Source of the DNA: Myxococcales bacterium UBA1203
GTDB taxonomy: Bacteria; Myxococcota; Myxococcia; Myxococcales; UBA5297
Length of the DNA stretch: 58,048 bases
Assembly: GCA_002309695.1 (NCBI GenBank)
Contig: DBXV01000016.1
Location: 357,356 to 415,403, forward strand
Reading direction: 5' to 3'
The translations under genes were made by a program, and so were the position numbers. Below the pieces are notes generated by a model. That model saw nothing but the letters and a program-made list of their open reading frames with translations. It was not told the DNA's origin and made no database searches. Of this stretch, positions 32,727 to 41,501 are shown one piece after another. Each line of letters begins with the position of its first letter. The first letter of the stretch is position 1.

Positions 32727-35297
32727 ATGTCGCATAAGAAAAAGAAGGTGTCGTACAGGAGAGGATATGTGCTGCCCGTGTTGGCTCTGATGGCGTTTTT
32801 GTGCCTCGCACTCGGCGCCTGCGGCGGCGATTCGGCCGGCGATCCAGAGGAAAACGACGCCGGAGTTGTGGTCTCTGACGCGTCACAGCCTGTGGTGACG
32901 GACGCCTCGACGGTGACCTCCGATGCCTCGGAGCCCGCCCCCGGGTGCGGCGACGGCGTCAAAGCCGGCGATGAGGAATGTGACGACCACAACAACGACA
33001 GCGGCGACGGGTGTGCCCGCGACTGCTCCATCGAGTCCGGATTTGTGTGCCGCGAGGACGAGGCGGGAAAGTCGTTCTGCGATTGCGCGAGCGGCTTTGA
33101 TCCGGACAAAAACTGCGCGGACTGCCTCCCCGGCCTGTGGGGCGACGCCTGCCAGAACAGCTGTCCCGGCATGGACGACGGCGCCGTCTGCTCCGGCAAC
33201 GGCGACTGCGACGACGGCGTGGACGGCACGGGTGAATGCCACTGCCGCGACGGCATGAGCGGGACGAATTGCTCCGGCTGCCCCGGCAATTTCATCAATT
33301 ATCCCGACTGCGACAAATGCGCCGCGGGCTATGTGGGCAAAGACTGCGACATCGCCTGCCCGGGCATCGGCACCAGCGCGGGCGTGTGCAGCGGCAAACA
33401 CGGCACCTGCAACGACCAGGGCCGCTGCGACTGCGAGGAGGGCTTCACGGGGACAAACTGCGAAGAGTGCGCGCCCGGCTACTTCGGGCTGGACTGCCGC
33501 CCGTGCAGCTGCCACGGCCGCGGGCAATGTGAGTCCGGAATCAATGGCCGGGGCTGCGTGTGCGACTCCCCGTTCAGCGGCGAAGACTGCACCAGCTGTC
33601 TCTCCGGATTTGAAGGAACGAATTGTGAGACCTGCGACGCCAATCATTACGGGCCGGGCTGCGCCTCCTGCCCCATGGTGAATAACCGCAAATGCAATGG
33701 CCACGGCACCTGCGGCGGCTCGCACGACAATACGGGCTGCATTTGCCAGAGTCCCTTCACCGGCGACACCTGTTCCCAGTGCCTTCCCGGCTTCACGGGC
33801 CCGGACTGCTCGGAGTGCGACGCCGACCACTATGGGCCGAATTGTCTGCCCTGTCCTGTGGTCAACGGTCTGAAATGCAATGGCCTCGGCACCTGCGGCG
33901 GCAAAAACAGCACGGGCTGCGCGTGTGAACCCGGGTATTATGGTGTGGACTGCAACGGCTGCGATGCCGACCACTACGGCCCAGAGTGCACCGCCTGCCC
34001 CGCGACAAATAACGGCAAATGCAATGGTCACGGCAGCTGCGGCGGCACGTCGGAGGATACCGGCTGCTCGTGCGACGGCAACTGGGACGGCGTGGACTGC
34101 AGCACCTGCACCGCGGGGTATTCCACCAATTCCAACTGTCAGAAATGCGACAGCACCCACTATGGAACGCGCTGTCAGAATACGTGTCCCTCCACCAGCA
34201 GCGGCAAATGCAACGGTCACGGCAGCTGCGGCGGCAATTCCCCGGGCTCTACCGGATGTTCCTGCAATACCGGCTGGGGCAACTCCGATTGTTCCCGCTG
34301 CGACAGCACCCATTACGGCACGAGCTGCCAGAGTACGTGTCCCTCCACCAGCAGCGGCAAATGCAATGGCCACGGCAGCTGCGGCGGTCTGCTTCCCGGC
34401 ACGACCGGCTGCAAGTGTTCGGAAAACTGGGGCGGCGATGGCTGCACCACCTGCGCGAGTTCGAATCGCTATGGAAATAACTGCCAATACTCCTGCTATT
34501 CGAACAGCACCAAAAAAGTGTGCAGCGACCACGGCACATGCAGCGGAGGCCCCTCCGGCACGGGGTGTATATGCCGCAACAAATGGACGGGAGATATGTG
34601 CCAGACGTGCCCGGCAAATTACGATGATTTCGAAGACTGTATGATGTGCTGGCTGCAATACTATGGAATAAATTGTCAGAATTCTTACAGCTCCTCGGTC
34701 GCCGATCCGTCCGGCTCTGATTTAAGCTATTATACCATCAAAATTGGCAGTCAGATCTGGATGGCCTCAAATTATGAGCGCCGTGCGGGCGTCTCGAATG
34801 CCAATATCTGCTACACCTCGATAGAAAAAGACGACCAGCATATTTGCTACAGGCTGCAGCTGGGGGTTTTTTACTCGTGGGCGGCCGTCAAGGAGGCGAA
34901 TTTCTGTCCAACCGGTTGGCACATGCCCAGTTTGGCTGAAATGCAGGCACTCCTGCGCAGCATTACGGATTACGATGCTTCCACGCAGAGCGTCACGACA
35001 AAGAATGGCATTTTGTCATTTATTTCCAATACCGCACTCTGGAAAGATTATCCGAATCAGGGCAAGGATATGAGGGGATTCAGGCCTGTTCCCGCCGGTT
35101 ATCTTGTCGCCTCCGGTTCTGATACGAGAACAAATTACGGCACAGCCGCCTATTTCTGGACCTCAGAGTCTGACCCAAATGATTCAGCCAAGGCCAGAGT
35201 TCTGGTCGTCCGGGCCTCGGCATCAACAACCAAAATCAGCATCGAATCGCTGAAAAAGACTTCGCTGGCCTCGGTGCGCTGCGTTAAGGATTATTAG
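32727..35297 (+). CDS. EGF-like repeat lipoprotein with C-terminal FISUMP domain (copy 1)
   Basis: 856-residue predicted surface lipoprotein. The start is set by GAGGAG six bases upstream and gives a signal peptide ending in LGAC. An Asp/Ser/Ala linker (VVVSDASQPVVTDAS) follows. Then comes one myxobacterial disulfide repeat (PGCGDGVKAGDEECDD), then about a dozen EGF/laminin-like modules of 40-55 residues with the pattern CNGHGTCGG...TGC.C....G..C..C. Several carry the phrase CDADHYGPxC or CDSTHYGTxC. The last 190 residues are a FISUMP domain (IKIGSQIWMASNYERR, FCPTGWHMPSLAEMQALL, and the ending SLASVRCVKDY). Linked disulfide modules suggest a stiff stalk that presents the FISUMP head. A paralogue follows 117 bases downstream. 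Its ligand is unknown. Confidence 0.85.
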   Translation: MSHKKKKVSYRRGYVLPVLALMAFLCLALGACGGDSAGDPEENDAGVVVSDASQPVVTDASTVTSDASEPAPGCGDGVKAGDEECDDHNNDSGDGCARDCSIESGFVCREDEAGKSFCDCASGFDPDKNCADCLPGLWGDACQNSCPGMDDGAVCSGNGDCDDGVDGTGECHCRDGMSGTNCSGCPGNFINYPDCDKCAAGYVGKDCDIACPGIGTSAGVCSGKHGTCNDQGRCDCEEGFTGTNCEECAPGYFGLDCRPCSCHGRGQCESGINGRGCVCDSPFSGEDCTSCLSGFEGTNCETCDANHYGPGCASCPMVNNRKCNGHGTCGGSHDNTGCICQSPFTGDTCSQCLPGFTGPDCSECDADHYGPNCLPCPVVNGLKCNGLGTCGGKNSTGCACEPGYYGVDCNGCDADHYGPECTACPATNNGKCNGHGSCGGTSEDTGCSCDGNWDGVDCSTCTAGYSTNSNCQKCDSTHYGTRCQNTCPSTSSGKCNGHGSCGGNSPGSTGCSCNTGWGNSDCSRCDSTHYGTSCQSTCPSTSSGKCNGHGSCGGLLPGTTGCKCSENWGGDGCTTCASSNRYGNNCQYSCYSNSTKKVCSDHGTCSGGPSGTGCICRNKWTGDMCQTCPANYDDFEDCMMCWLQYYGINCQNSYSSSVADPSGSDLSYYTIKIGSQIWMASNYERRAGVSNANICYTSIEKDDQHICYRLQLGVFYSWAAVKEANFCPTGWHMPSLAEMQALLRSITDYDASTQSVTTKNGILSFISNTALWKDYPNQGKDMRGFRPVPAGYLVASGSDTRTNYGTAAYFWTSESDPNDSAKARVLVVRASASTTKISIESLKKTSLASVRCVKDY
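32937..33505 (+). repeat. Paralogous block, copy A
   Basis: This part of copy 1 is nearly identical in DNA to 35668-36236 in copy 2. In one stretch of about 85 bases only a single change was seen (GGCATCGGC against GGCCTCGGC). The genes diverge strongly after it, which points to recent duplication with module shuffling, or to gene conversion. Confidence 0.85.
34146..34389 (+). repeat. 153-base tandem EGF-module repeat
   Basis: Two copies of a segment of about 91 bases begin at 34146 and 34299 with TGCGACAGCACCCA and share CTCCACCAGCAGCGGCAAAT and CACGGCAGCTGCGGCGG. The period of 153 bases equals 51 codons, one EGF-like module, so copy-number change would stay in frame. Confidence 0.8.
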
Positions 35298-35340
35298 TCA
35301 GCATTCGCTGATGTTTTTTGTTTTGTTGCTTTCTTGGTTC

Positions 35341-35378
35341 ATTCCCCTCTCCGGCAACAGGGAGGGGAATTTTTTTTT
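35341..35378 (+). terminator. Terminator after EGF/FISUMP copy 1
   Basis: ATTCCCCTC pairs with GAGGGGAAT around a 12-base loop and is followed by eight T or more. It lies between the two paralogues, 37 bases before the second gene, so the second gene probably has its own promoter or depends on read-through. Confidence 0.88.
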
Positions 35379-35414
35379 GAGCGGTCTCTGTTTTTTTTCA
35401 GAGGTAAATGCAGA

Positions 35415-37817
35415 ATGTCGGACAAAATAAATCAGAAGAAACAATCATCATCGCGGAATGGCTTTCTGCCCATTTTAGGATTTCTGGCGGCACTGAGCCT
35501 CATGCTCCTCCTCCCTGCCTGCGGCGGCAATTCGGCCGACGGGCCTGCTGCTGAGGAAACCGACGCCGAAGTTGTGGTCTCTGACGCGTCACAGCCAGTG
35601 GCGGCGGACGCCTCTGAACATGCCGCTTCGGACGCCTCGGCGGTGACCTCCGATGCCTCGGAGCCCGCTCCCGGGTGCGGCGACGGCGTCAAGTCCGGGG
35701 ATGAGGACTGCGACGACGGCAACGACGAAGACGGCGACGGGTGTGCCCGCGACTGCTCCATCGAAACTGGCTTTGTGTGCAGTGAAGACGAGGCGGAAAA
35801 ATCGTCCTGCGAGTGCGCCTCCGGCTTTGACTCGGACAAAAAGTGCGCGGACTGCCTCCCCGGCCTGTGGGGCGACGCCTGCCAGAACAGCTGTCCCGGC
35901 AGGGACGACGGCGCTGTCTGCTCCGGCCACGGCGACTGCGACGACGGCGTGGACGGCACGGGCGAATGCACCTGCCGAGACGGCATGAGCGGGGAAAATT
36001 GCTCCGGCTGCCCCGGCAATTTCGTCAACTATCCCGCATGTGACAAATGCGCCGCGGGCTACGCGGGCGAGCGCTGCGACATCGCCTGCCCGGGCCTCGG
36101 CACCAGCGCGGGCGTGTGCAGCGGCAAACACGGCACCTGCAACGACCAGGGCCGCTGCGACTGCGAAGACGGATTCGCGGGGACAAACTGCGAAGAGTGC
36201 CGGAGCGGCTATTTTGATATCGACTGCAAGCCCTGCTCTGTCTGCCAGCATGGAGCCGCCTGCGTCTCCGGAATCGACGGCCACTGCGAGTGCCGGGGCA
36301 ACTGGATGGGCAGCTACTGCGACGTATGCAAAACCAATTTTACCGGCGACAACTGCGAAAACTGCGTCAGCGGGCGCTACGGCGAAAACTGCCTGAATCA
36401 GTGCCCCGCCAATGGCGGTCAGGTGTGCAGCGGCCACGGCACCTGCGCGGCCTCCCCGGACAATACAACCGGCTGTAAGTGCGCCGCCGGCTGGGGCGGC
36501 TCCGATTGTTCAGTATGCGACAGCACTCATTACGGCGCGAACTGCCAGTATGAATGCCCCACGGTGAACGGGAAGGTCTGCGGCGGCAATTCGTGCAGCC
36601 ACGGCTTTGACGGCACCGGATGTGAGTGCGTATCGCCCTGGGACGGCGATGACTGCAGCCAGTGCGACAGCACCCATTACGGCGCGAACTGCGCCAAAAC
36701 CTGCCCCACGTCCAATGGCGGACTGATCTGCGGCGGCCGCGGCGAGTGCCGGAATACCACTTCCAGCAGCGGCTGCGTGTGCGACGCGCCCTGGGCCGGC
36801 GCCTCCACCGGCTGCACCTCCTGCGACAGCAGTCACTACGGCGAAAACTGCGCCAAAACCTGCCCCTCCTGCGCCCATGGCAGCAGCTGCGAGCATTCGA
36901 CCTCCAATACCGTCGGCTGCGCCTGCAAAAACAACTGGAGCGGCGCCACCTGCTCTTCCTGCGTCAGCCCCGCGTATGGCGACGACTGCCAATATACCTG
37001 CATGGCGAATAACGGCTCTCTCTGCGGCGGCCACGGCTCCTGCACCAGCTCCGGCTGCTCCTGCGAGGGCAACTGGGGCGGCAGCAAGTGCACGAGCTGC
37101 AAAGCGGGCTATACCGGCAATAATTGTACGGAGTGTGCCGCCGGGGCATTCAAAGTCGGTTCCGAATGCATTGTCTGCGATATGCGCAAAACCAGCTATG
37201 TCGAGGGGGTTCCGACGGCAGGCAGATATACCACTGCAGCTAACGAGACCAAATGCCGTTTCAAGGACACTGTGAATAACGTCACCTATCAGCTGGTGAC
37301 CATTAACGGCGTGCTCTGGATGCGCGAAAATCTGCGCAGTGCCAAAGATAAAACCGGCGCGGCGCTGCAGTATGACACCATCGGAAGCTCGAAAAAGGCG
37401 ATTTATGGGTATCGCTATAATTACGCCAATGCCCGGAAGGCCTGTCCTGCCGGCTGGCGGCTGCCCACCTATCAGGAATTTTATGACCTCTTTGTTTATG
37501 CAACGAACAACGCAGTGCCGCCCAAACCATTTTCTGTATTTAAGAAACTGATTGCCTACAGCAGCAATTGGGGGTCACCGTATACAAATAAAGGGTATGA
37601 CAGCCTTGGATTCAGTGCCGAGCCCGGCGGCTTTTCTTCCTGCACCAGTGACACGTCGAATGCTTGTTCAAATGTTGACAAGAGCCAGTATGGCGGTGCG
37701 GCTGCCTGGTGGAATGCGTCTGCCGGATCTTTTTATATGTATAACGATAAAATAGATTATGACTGGACACCGACAGTTTCATATCCGCAGCTTACGGTTC
37801 GCTGTGTGAAGGAATAG
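35415..37817 (+). CDS. EGF-like repeat lipoprotein with C-terminal FISUMP domain (copy 2)
   Basis: 800-residue paralogue of the preceding gene. The start MSDKINQKK, with GAGG ten bases upstream, gives a signal peptide ending in LPAC. The linker is similar but longer (SDASQPVAADASEHAASDAS), followed by the same disulfide repeat (PGCGDGVKSGDEDCDDGN) and EGF-like modules, several containing CDSTHYGANC. The C-terminal FISUMP domain (about the last 180 residues: YQLVTINGVLWMRENLRSA, ACPAGWRLPTYQEFYDLF, ending QLTVRCVKE) differs markedly from copy 1. The conserved stalk with a variable head suggests that the two proteins share an anchor and differ in what they bind. A function in fibre or host attachment is inference only. 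Confidence 0.85.
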   Translation: MSDKINQKKQSSSRNGFLPILGFLAALSLMLLLPACGGNSADGPAAEETDAEVVVSDASQPVAADASEHAASDASAVTSDASEPAPGCGDGVKSGDEDCDDGNDEDGDGCARDCSIETGFVCSEDEAEKSSCECASGFDSDKKCADCLPGLWGDACQNSCPGRDDGAVCSGHGDCDDGVDGTGECTCRDGMSGENCSGCPGNFVNYPACDKCAAGYAGERCDIACPGLGTSAGVCSGKHGTCNDQGRCDCEDGFAGTNCEECRSGYFDIDCKPCSVCQHGAACVSGIDGHCECRGNWMGSYCDVCKTNFTGDNCENCVSGRYGENCLNQCPANGGQVCSGHGTCAASPDNTTGCKCAAGWGGSDCSVCDSTHYGANCQYECPTVNGKVCGGNSCSHGFDGTGCECVSPWDGDDCSQCDSTHYGANCAKTCPTSNGGLICGGRGECRNTTSSSGCVCDAPWAGASTGCTSCDSSHYGENCAKTCPSCAHGSSCEHSTSNTVGCACKNNWSGATCSSCVSPAYGDDCQYTCMANNGSLCGGHGSCTSSGCSCEGNWGGSKCTSCKAGYTGNNCTECAAGAFKVGSECIVCDMRKTSYVEGVPTAGRYTTAANETKCRFKDTVNNVTYQLVTINGVLWMRENLRSAKDKTGAALQYDTIGSSKKAIYGYRYNYANARKACPAGWRLPTYQEFYDLFVYATNNAVPPKPFSVFKKLIAYSSNWGSPYTNKGYDSLGFSAEPGGFSSCTSDTSNACSNVDKSQYGGAAAWWNASAGSFYMYNDKIDYDWTPTVSYPQLTVRCVKE
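35668..36236 (+). repeat. Paralogous block, copy B
   Basis: Counterpart of 32937-33505 in the upstream gene. It covers the disulfide repeat and the first EGF-like modules. Confidence 0.85.
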
Positions 37818-37852
37818 AGAAAAAATTTAATTTCTTCCTTTTGCTGCACAAT

Positions 37853-37891
37853 CCCCTCCCCTCTTTCGTCCGGCCAACGAAAGGGGGGGGG
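37853..37891. terminator. Hairpin between convergent genes
   Basis: CCCTCTTTCGT pairs with ACGAAAGGGGG around CCGGCCA, extended by C and G runs. No long T-run follows on either strand, so strength is uncertain, but its place between converging stop codons fits a bidirectional terminator. Confidence 0.5.
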
Positions 37892-37897
37892 CGTTTC

Positions 37898-40342
37898 TCA
37901 CAAATGATGGTCCTCCTGAGTGTTTTCTTTTAACTGAATCAATCTTTCAATATTTTCATCAAATAAATCGTCATTCAGATAGTAGAGTGGTGTGTGAAAC
38001 TCGAGCCATTTGTTTCGATCCGTATGAATGACATGAGGTATTTCCATGAGAATGAAATCAATTTGGTCTGTAGTTAAAAAACGTCTCTGATGCTGGAAAT
38101 GGATATCGTCGGTCTCACCCGCGACCTCAAGATAGATGCGGCGCGCGGCCTGCAGGTTTTCGGATACCATGAATTGTTGCCAGCGCTCCGGATGAAATGC
38201 CAGCGGTTCCTGTGAGGCCAAAATAATTGCCTGCCCCGCATTGTCCCAGACTTCCACATAGGAAAATGCTTCCCGGACAGTGGCCAAAATCGTGGCGATT
38301 TCAGTCATGGACAGGTGATGAAGCTGCATCCATTGCTGAAGTATGCCGCCGTGAGACAGGTGCTTTCTGACCTGTTGGTAAAATTCACGGGAATACAAAT
38401 TAGATGCCCCTGAAAACCAGATGGATGAAATTTCAATGGAAATGAGATCGTAGCTGGTTTTCGACCTTCCCAGAAAATTTCGTCCATCCTCCATCCACAA
38501 GTGAACATTACTTTCGTCTAAAACGTTGTTATTTATATGATTAAAGTATTTCTTTGCCGCTTCAATATGTCCGGGAGACATCTCGCAAATGTCGATATCC
38601 TTATATCCAAGTTTTTGGATGACGCTGGCAGTCTGACCGCTACCAAAGCCGATCACGAGGGCATTGTCTTGAGCTGAGGAGAACATCGATGGAATAAGAG
38701 CAAAACCAATTTGAGCCGGCATTTCTCCCGTGTCATTGGCATCAAATTTTCCATTTTGCAGCAAGGTCGTCTCTATTGTTCCACTTCTATGAGGCTGCTG
38801 TCGAACGCTGACAAATCCGCTATTCTGATCTTCTCGAATGAACACAGTTTTTGCCGTGCTGTAATATGTGCCGCTGAGATAGACACCGTAGCCGCCAAGC
38901 ATATTGTCCATATTCCAGCCACCCGATGCGAGAAATACAACAAGAATAGCTATTCCGAGGACGGGCTCGCCAAAGCGCCGAAATTTCTCCTTGAGTTCGA
39001 CAACAGCACAGAACCTGATTTCTTTTCGCTGGAGGGTAATCCAGGACGCAAAACAGACACACCACAGAAGAACAAACGTCCATTGAGATCCAATGGATGG
39101 AATGAGGACAAAATTTCCCATTAAGGCGCCAATGACGCAGCCGACGGTATTGGCTACATTGAGGAAGCCAACCTCGCGGCCCGAGGGGGATGTATCATTG
39201 GTCATTGTTCGGAACGTCGCAGGGAAGAGTGTTCCGGCAGCAGCAGCCACGGGCTTGATGAGAATAAAGGCAATGAGGACTTTGAAACATTCCCCGCTCC
39301 AGAACGAGGTCAAATTGAACAGCGTGCGAATGACGGCCAGCAGTTTTCCGCTCCAGGGCCAGAGCAATATCGTCAGGGGGAGGGCGAGCGTCAGCTGGCG
39401 AAAGGCAGTGGTGACGGCGGCCTGAGTCTGTTCAGGGCCTGCCTGAGGGAGCTTTTCGATGCGGCGGCTGGCGATGGCCAGAGAAAAAAGAACGACACCC
39501 AAGATAATGGAAAAGCTGTAAGTGCTGGATCCCATGACGGATGCGACGAGGTGATTCCAGATGACTTCCAGCGAAAAGACCATGGCTCCACTGAAAAATG
39601 CTAGAGCAAGGGGCCAAGCGAAGCGGGGCAGCGCATTCGTCCTTTTTGAAACCTCAAGGGAATCATCCCCGAGTGATGCTTTTTCTGGAACAGGCAATGG
39701 ATTTTTCTCTGTTGTCTTGGCTTTGGAAGCGATATTTTTTTGAAAATGCTTCAATCCAAAGAAGAGCACCGCTGAGACGATAAAACCGATGCCCGCCGAA
39801 AAAAGGAGCGTTCCCTCGAGACCGAGATTCTGAAAAAATAGAATGGGAGTTATAAATGTAAAAAAGCAGGCACCTGTCGTATTAAGGGCATAGAGGCGTG
39901 TCAGCTGCCAAGATTTTCCGAGGCTATTTGTCTCAAGAAAGCATTCGAGCGTCGGCAGGTGGGCGCCCATGGCCATGGTCGGAGGGAGTATCCAGATCAT
40001 GGCGATGAACCACCGCATCAGTCCGAGTGTCCAGCTATTGCCGCTCCAGGCAGCCAATGCATCCATTAAAATATCGTAGGAGCGGTAGAAGAAAATCGCC
40101 AGAATGACCGACCAGAGCGCAATGAAAAGTTCCAGAAGCGCCAAGCGGATTCTGGGATTGCCGCCCTTTTTGGGGCAAACGAGAGACCCCAGCGTAATTC
40201 CGAGAAAATAGGTGACGAGGACAATGGTCGCCGATGGCGTGCTGGAGCCAATGAGCGTCGAGAGGTATTTCTGATAGACTGCTTCCAGAATCAGCGCGAC
40301 GCCGCCGGAAAAAAATACACAGATTTGTAAAAGGGGAAACAT
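37898..40342 (-). CDS. Polytopic membrane protein with spermidine-synthase-like domain
   Basis: 814-residue fusion. The first 500 residues form about a dozen TM helices in an MFS-like arrangement (LVTYFLGITLGSLV, PPTMAMGAHLPTLE, LYALNTTGACFFTFI). The C-terminal 280 residues form a spermidine-synthase-type methyltransferase fold, with the AdoMet-binding glycine motif ALVIGFGSGQTASVIQ, an acidic residue in DIDICEMSPG and LWMEDGRNFL. Membrane proteins of this kind are common in environmental bacteria. They are often annotated as fused-MFS spermidine synthase, but polyamine synthesis is not proven for them. An ATG is used as start; a TTG one codon earlier is less likely. AAGGAT lies eight bases upstream. 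Codon use is AT-rich relative to the 0-28 kb genes. Confidence 0.85.
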   Translation of the reverse strand: MFPLLQICVFFSGGVALILEAVYQKYLSTLIGSSTPSATIVLVTYFLGITLGSLVCPKKGGNPRIRLALLELFIALWSVILAIFFYRSYDILMDALAAWSGNSWTLGLMRWFIAMIWILPPTMAMGAHLPTLECFLETNSLGKSWQLTRLYALNTTGACFFTFITPILFFQNLGLEGTLLFSAGIGFIVSAVLFFGLKHFQKNIASKAKTTEKNPLPVPEKASLGDDSLEVSKRTNALPRFAWPLALAFFSGAMVFSLEVIWNHLVASVMGSSTYSFSIILGVVLFSLAIASRRIEKLPQAGPEQTQAAVTTAFRQLTLALPLTILLWPWSGKLLAVIRTLFNLTSFWSGECFKVLIAFILIKPVAAAAGTLFPATFRTMTNDTSPSGREVGFLNVANTVGCVIGALMGNFVLIPSIGSQWTFVLLWCVCFASWITLQRKEIRFCAVVELKEKFRRFGEPVLGIAILVVFLASGGWNMDNMLGGYGVYLSGTYYSTAKTVFIREDQNSGFVSVRQQPHRSGTIETTLLQNGKFDANDTGEMPAQIGFALIPSMFSSAQDNALVIGFGSGQTASVIQKLGYKDIDICEMSPGHIEAAKKYFNHINNNVLDESNVHLWMEDGRNFLGRSKTSYDLISIEISSIWFSGASNLYSREFYQQVRKHLSHGGILQQWMQLHHLSMTEIATILATVREAFSYVEVWDNAGQAIILASQEPLAFHPERWQQFMVSENLQAARRIYLEVAGETDDIHFQHQRRFLTTDQIDFILMEIPHVIHTDRNKWLEFHTPLYYLNDDLFDENIERLIQLKENTQEDHHL

Positions 40343-40441
40343 CAAAAATATCCTTTCAGCTGATAGAAGGTTTTTTCAAGCTACTCTGAGAAAAACGTTC
40401 GTCCAGAGGCCGTCAGAGTTCTGTTCTTCCTTATGGGCACT

Positions 40442-41353
40442 TCATCTGTCCGCCAAGTATTCCTTTATCTCCCCCATCCGCTTCACCGCCATGTCGTGCC
40501 CGGCGTCATAGACCCGCTTTAATTCAGTTTTATTGGTTTCAAGGCGGCCGATTCCCAGCGGAGCCTCGGGGCAGAGCACGAGGATTTTGCCCGCCTTTTC
40601 CTGTTCAAAGACGTATTGCGTCTCCGCGTTATACATATTGTGGCGGCCGGCCATGGCCGCGACCATTTTCGGGTATTTTCGGAGGAGAATTCTGGCGAGC
40701 GCCATCATGCCAGTGGGCGGCTTCACAAATCCCCGTGGCTGGGTGAGAATCACAATAATGCGGTTGTATTGTTTTGATTCGAGAAATTTGAGGGGAATCG
40801 AATCGGCCATGCCGCCGTCGAGGTATTTTCTGCCGTCAATCTCCACAGGCCGCGAGACGAGCGGCATCGACGAGGACGCCTGAAGCCATTTCATATCGGC
40901 AGTCCCGCCGTCGGTCATCAAATGATAGGCGGCCTCACCGTTTTCGATGTCCGTCGCCGTCATCCAGAATTCCATGGGATTGTGGAGAATTGCCTCTTTA
41001 TCCACAATATCCAGCTCTTCAGGAATTGTTTGATAGCAGAACTTCGCGTTGAAGACGTCGCCCGTGGTGAGAAATGACCACAGGCCGAAATAGCGTCTGT
41101 CCCCGGCGTATTTTAGATTGTAGCGCAGGCCCCTGCCAATCTGCCGGGACTTCATGTTGAATCCGAAACAGGCCCCGGCGGAGACGCCCACGGCGCCGTC
41201 CACGTGAATGCCCGCCTCCATCATCGCGTCCAGAATGCCGGAGGTGAATAAGCCCCGCATGGCCCCGCCCTCGAGCACGAGGCCGGTTTTGAATTCAGCC
41301 GCTTGAGCGGGATGCGGCTGAGAAAAATTGGCGGGATTATCAGTCTCGGTCAT
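40442..41353 (-). CDS. Patatin-like phospholipase (YjjU-type)
   Basis: Second patatin of the window and not close to the first. Oxyanion loop LVLEGGAMRGLFTSG (residues 25-39, with the Arg typical of this branch), nucleophile Ser58 in GVSAGA, and catalytic Asp179 in YLDGGMADS. Length of 303 aa fits the YjjU branch, whose members act on phospholipids or related esters in the cytosol. No signal peptide. The ribosome site is weak. The upstream gene on this strand ends in its own terminator, so this gene is probably transcribed alone from the AT-rich stretch before it. Confidence 0.9.
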   Translation of the reverse strand: MTETDNPANFSQPHPAQAAEFKTGLVLEGGAMRGLFTSGILDAMMEAGIHVDGAVGVSAGACFGFNMKSRQIGRGLRYNLKYAGDRRYFGLWSFLTTGDVFNAKFCYQTIPEELDIVDKEAILHNPMEFWMTATDIENGEAAYHLMTDGGTADMKWLQASSSMPLVSRPVEIDGRKYLDGGMADSIPLKFLESKQYNRIIVILTQPRGFVKPPTGMMALARILLRKYPKMVAAMAGRHNMYNAETQYVFEQEKAGKILVLCPEAPLGIGRLETNKTELKRVYDAGHDMAVKRMGEIKEYLADR

Positions 41354-41404
41354 GGCGGTGGGGCCTCGCGTATTACTTATGTTATGAAAAATATATTAAT
41401 CGCT

Positions 41405-41454
41405 AAAAAAATACAGACACCCGAAGCTGTCATCTGACTTACTTCGGGGCCTGT
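41405..41454 (-). terminator. Terminator after the small Asp-rich lipoprotein
   Basis: On the minus strand ACAG...CCCGAAG pairs with CTTCGGG...CTGT around a 15-base loop, followed by ATTTTTTT. Confidence 0.7.
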
Positions 41455-41501
41455 TCAATTCGTCACTTATTAGATTTTATAACTCAATCGACTGTCTCCT
41501 C

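Noticed and set aside
33600..34500. CRISPR-like periodic repeats
   Set aside because: Repeats are in frame, diverged, and encode EGF-like modules; no constant-length spacers.
32883..34658. 591-codon open frame on the minus strand
   Set aside because: Antisense to the EGF-like gene. Its Ala/Val-rich product is what repeated Cys and Gly codons read as in reverse, and it has no ribosome site or domain.
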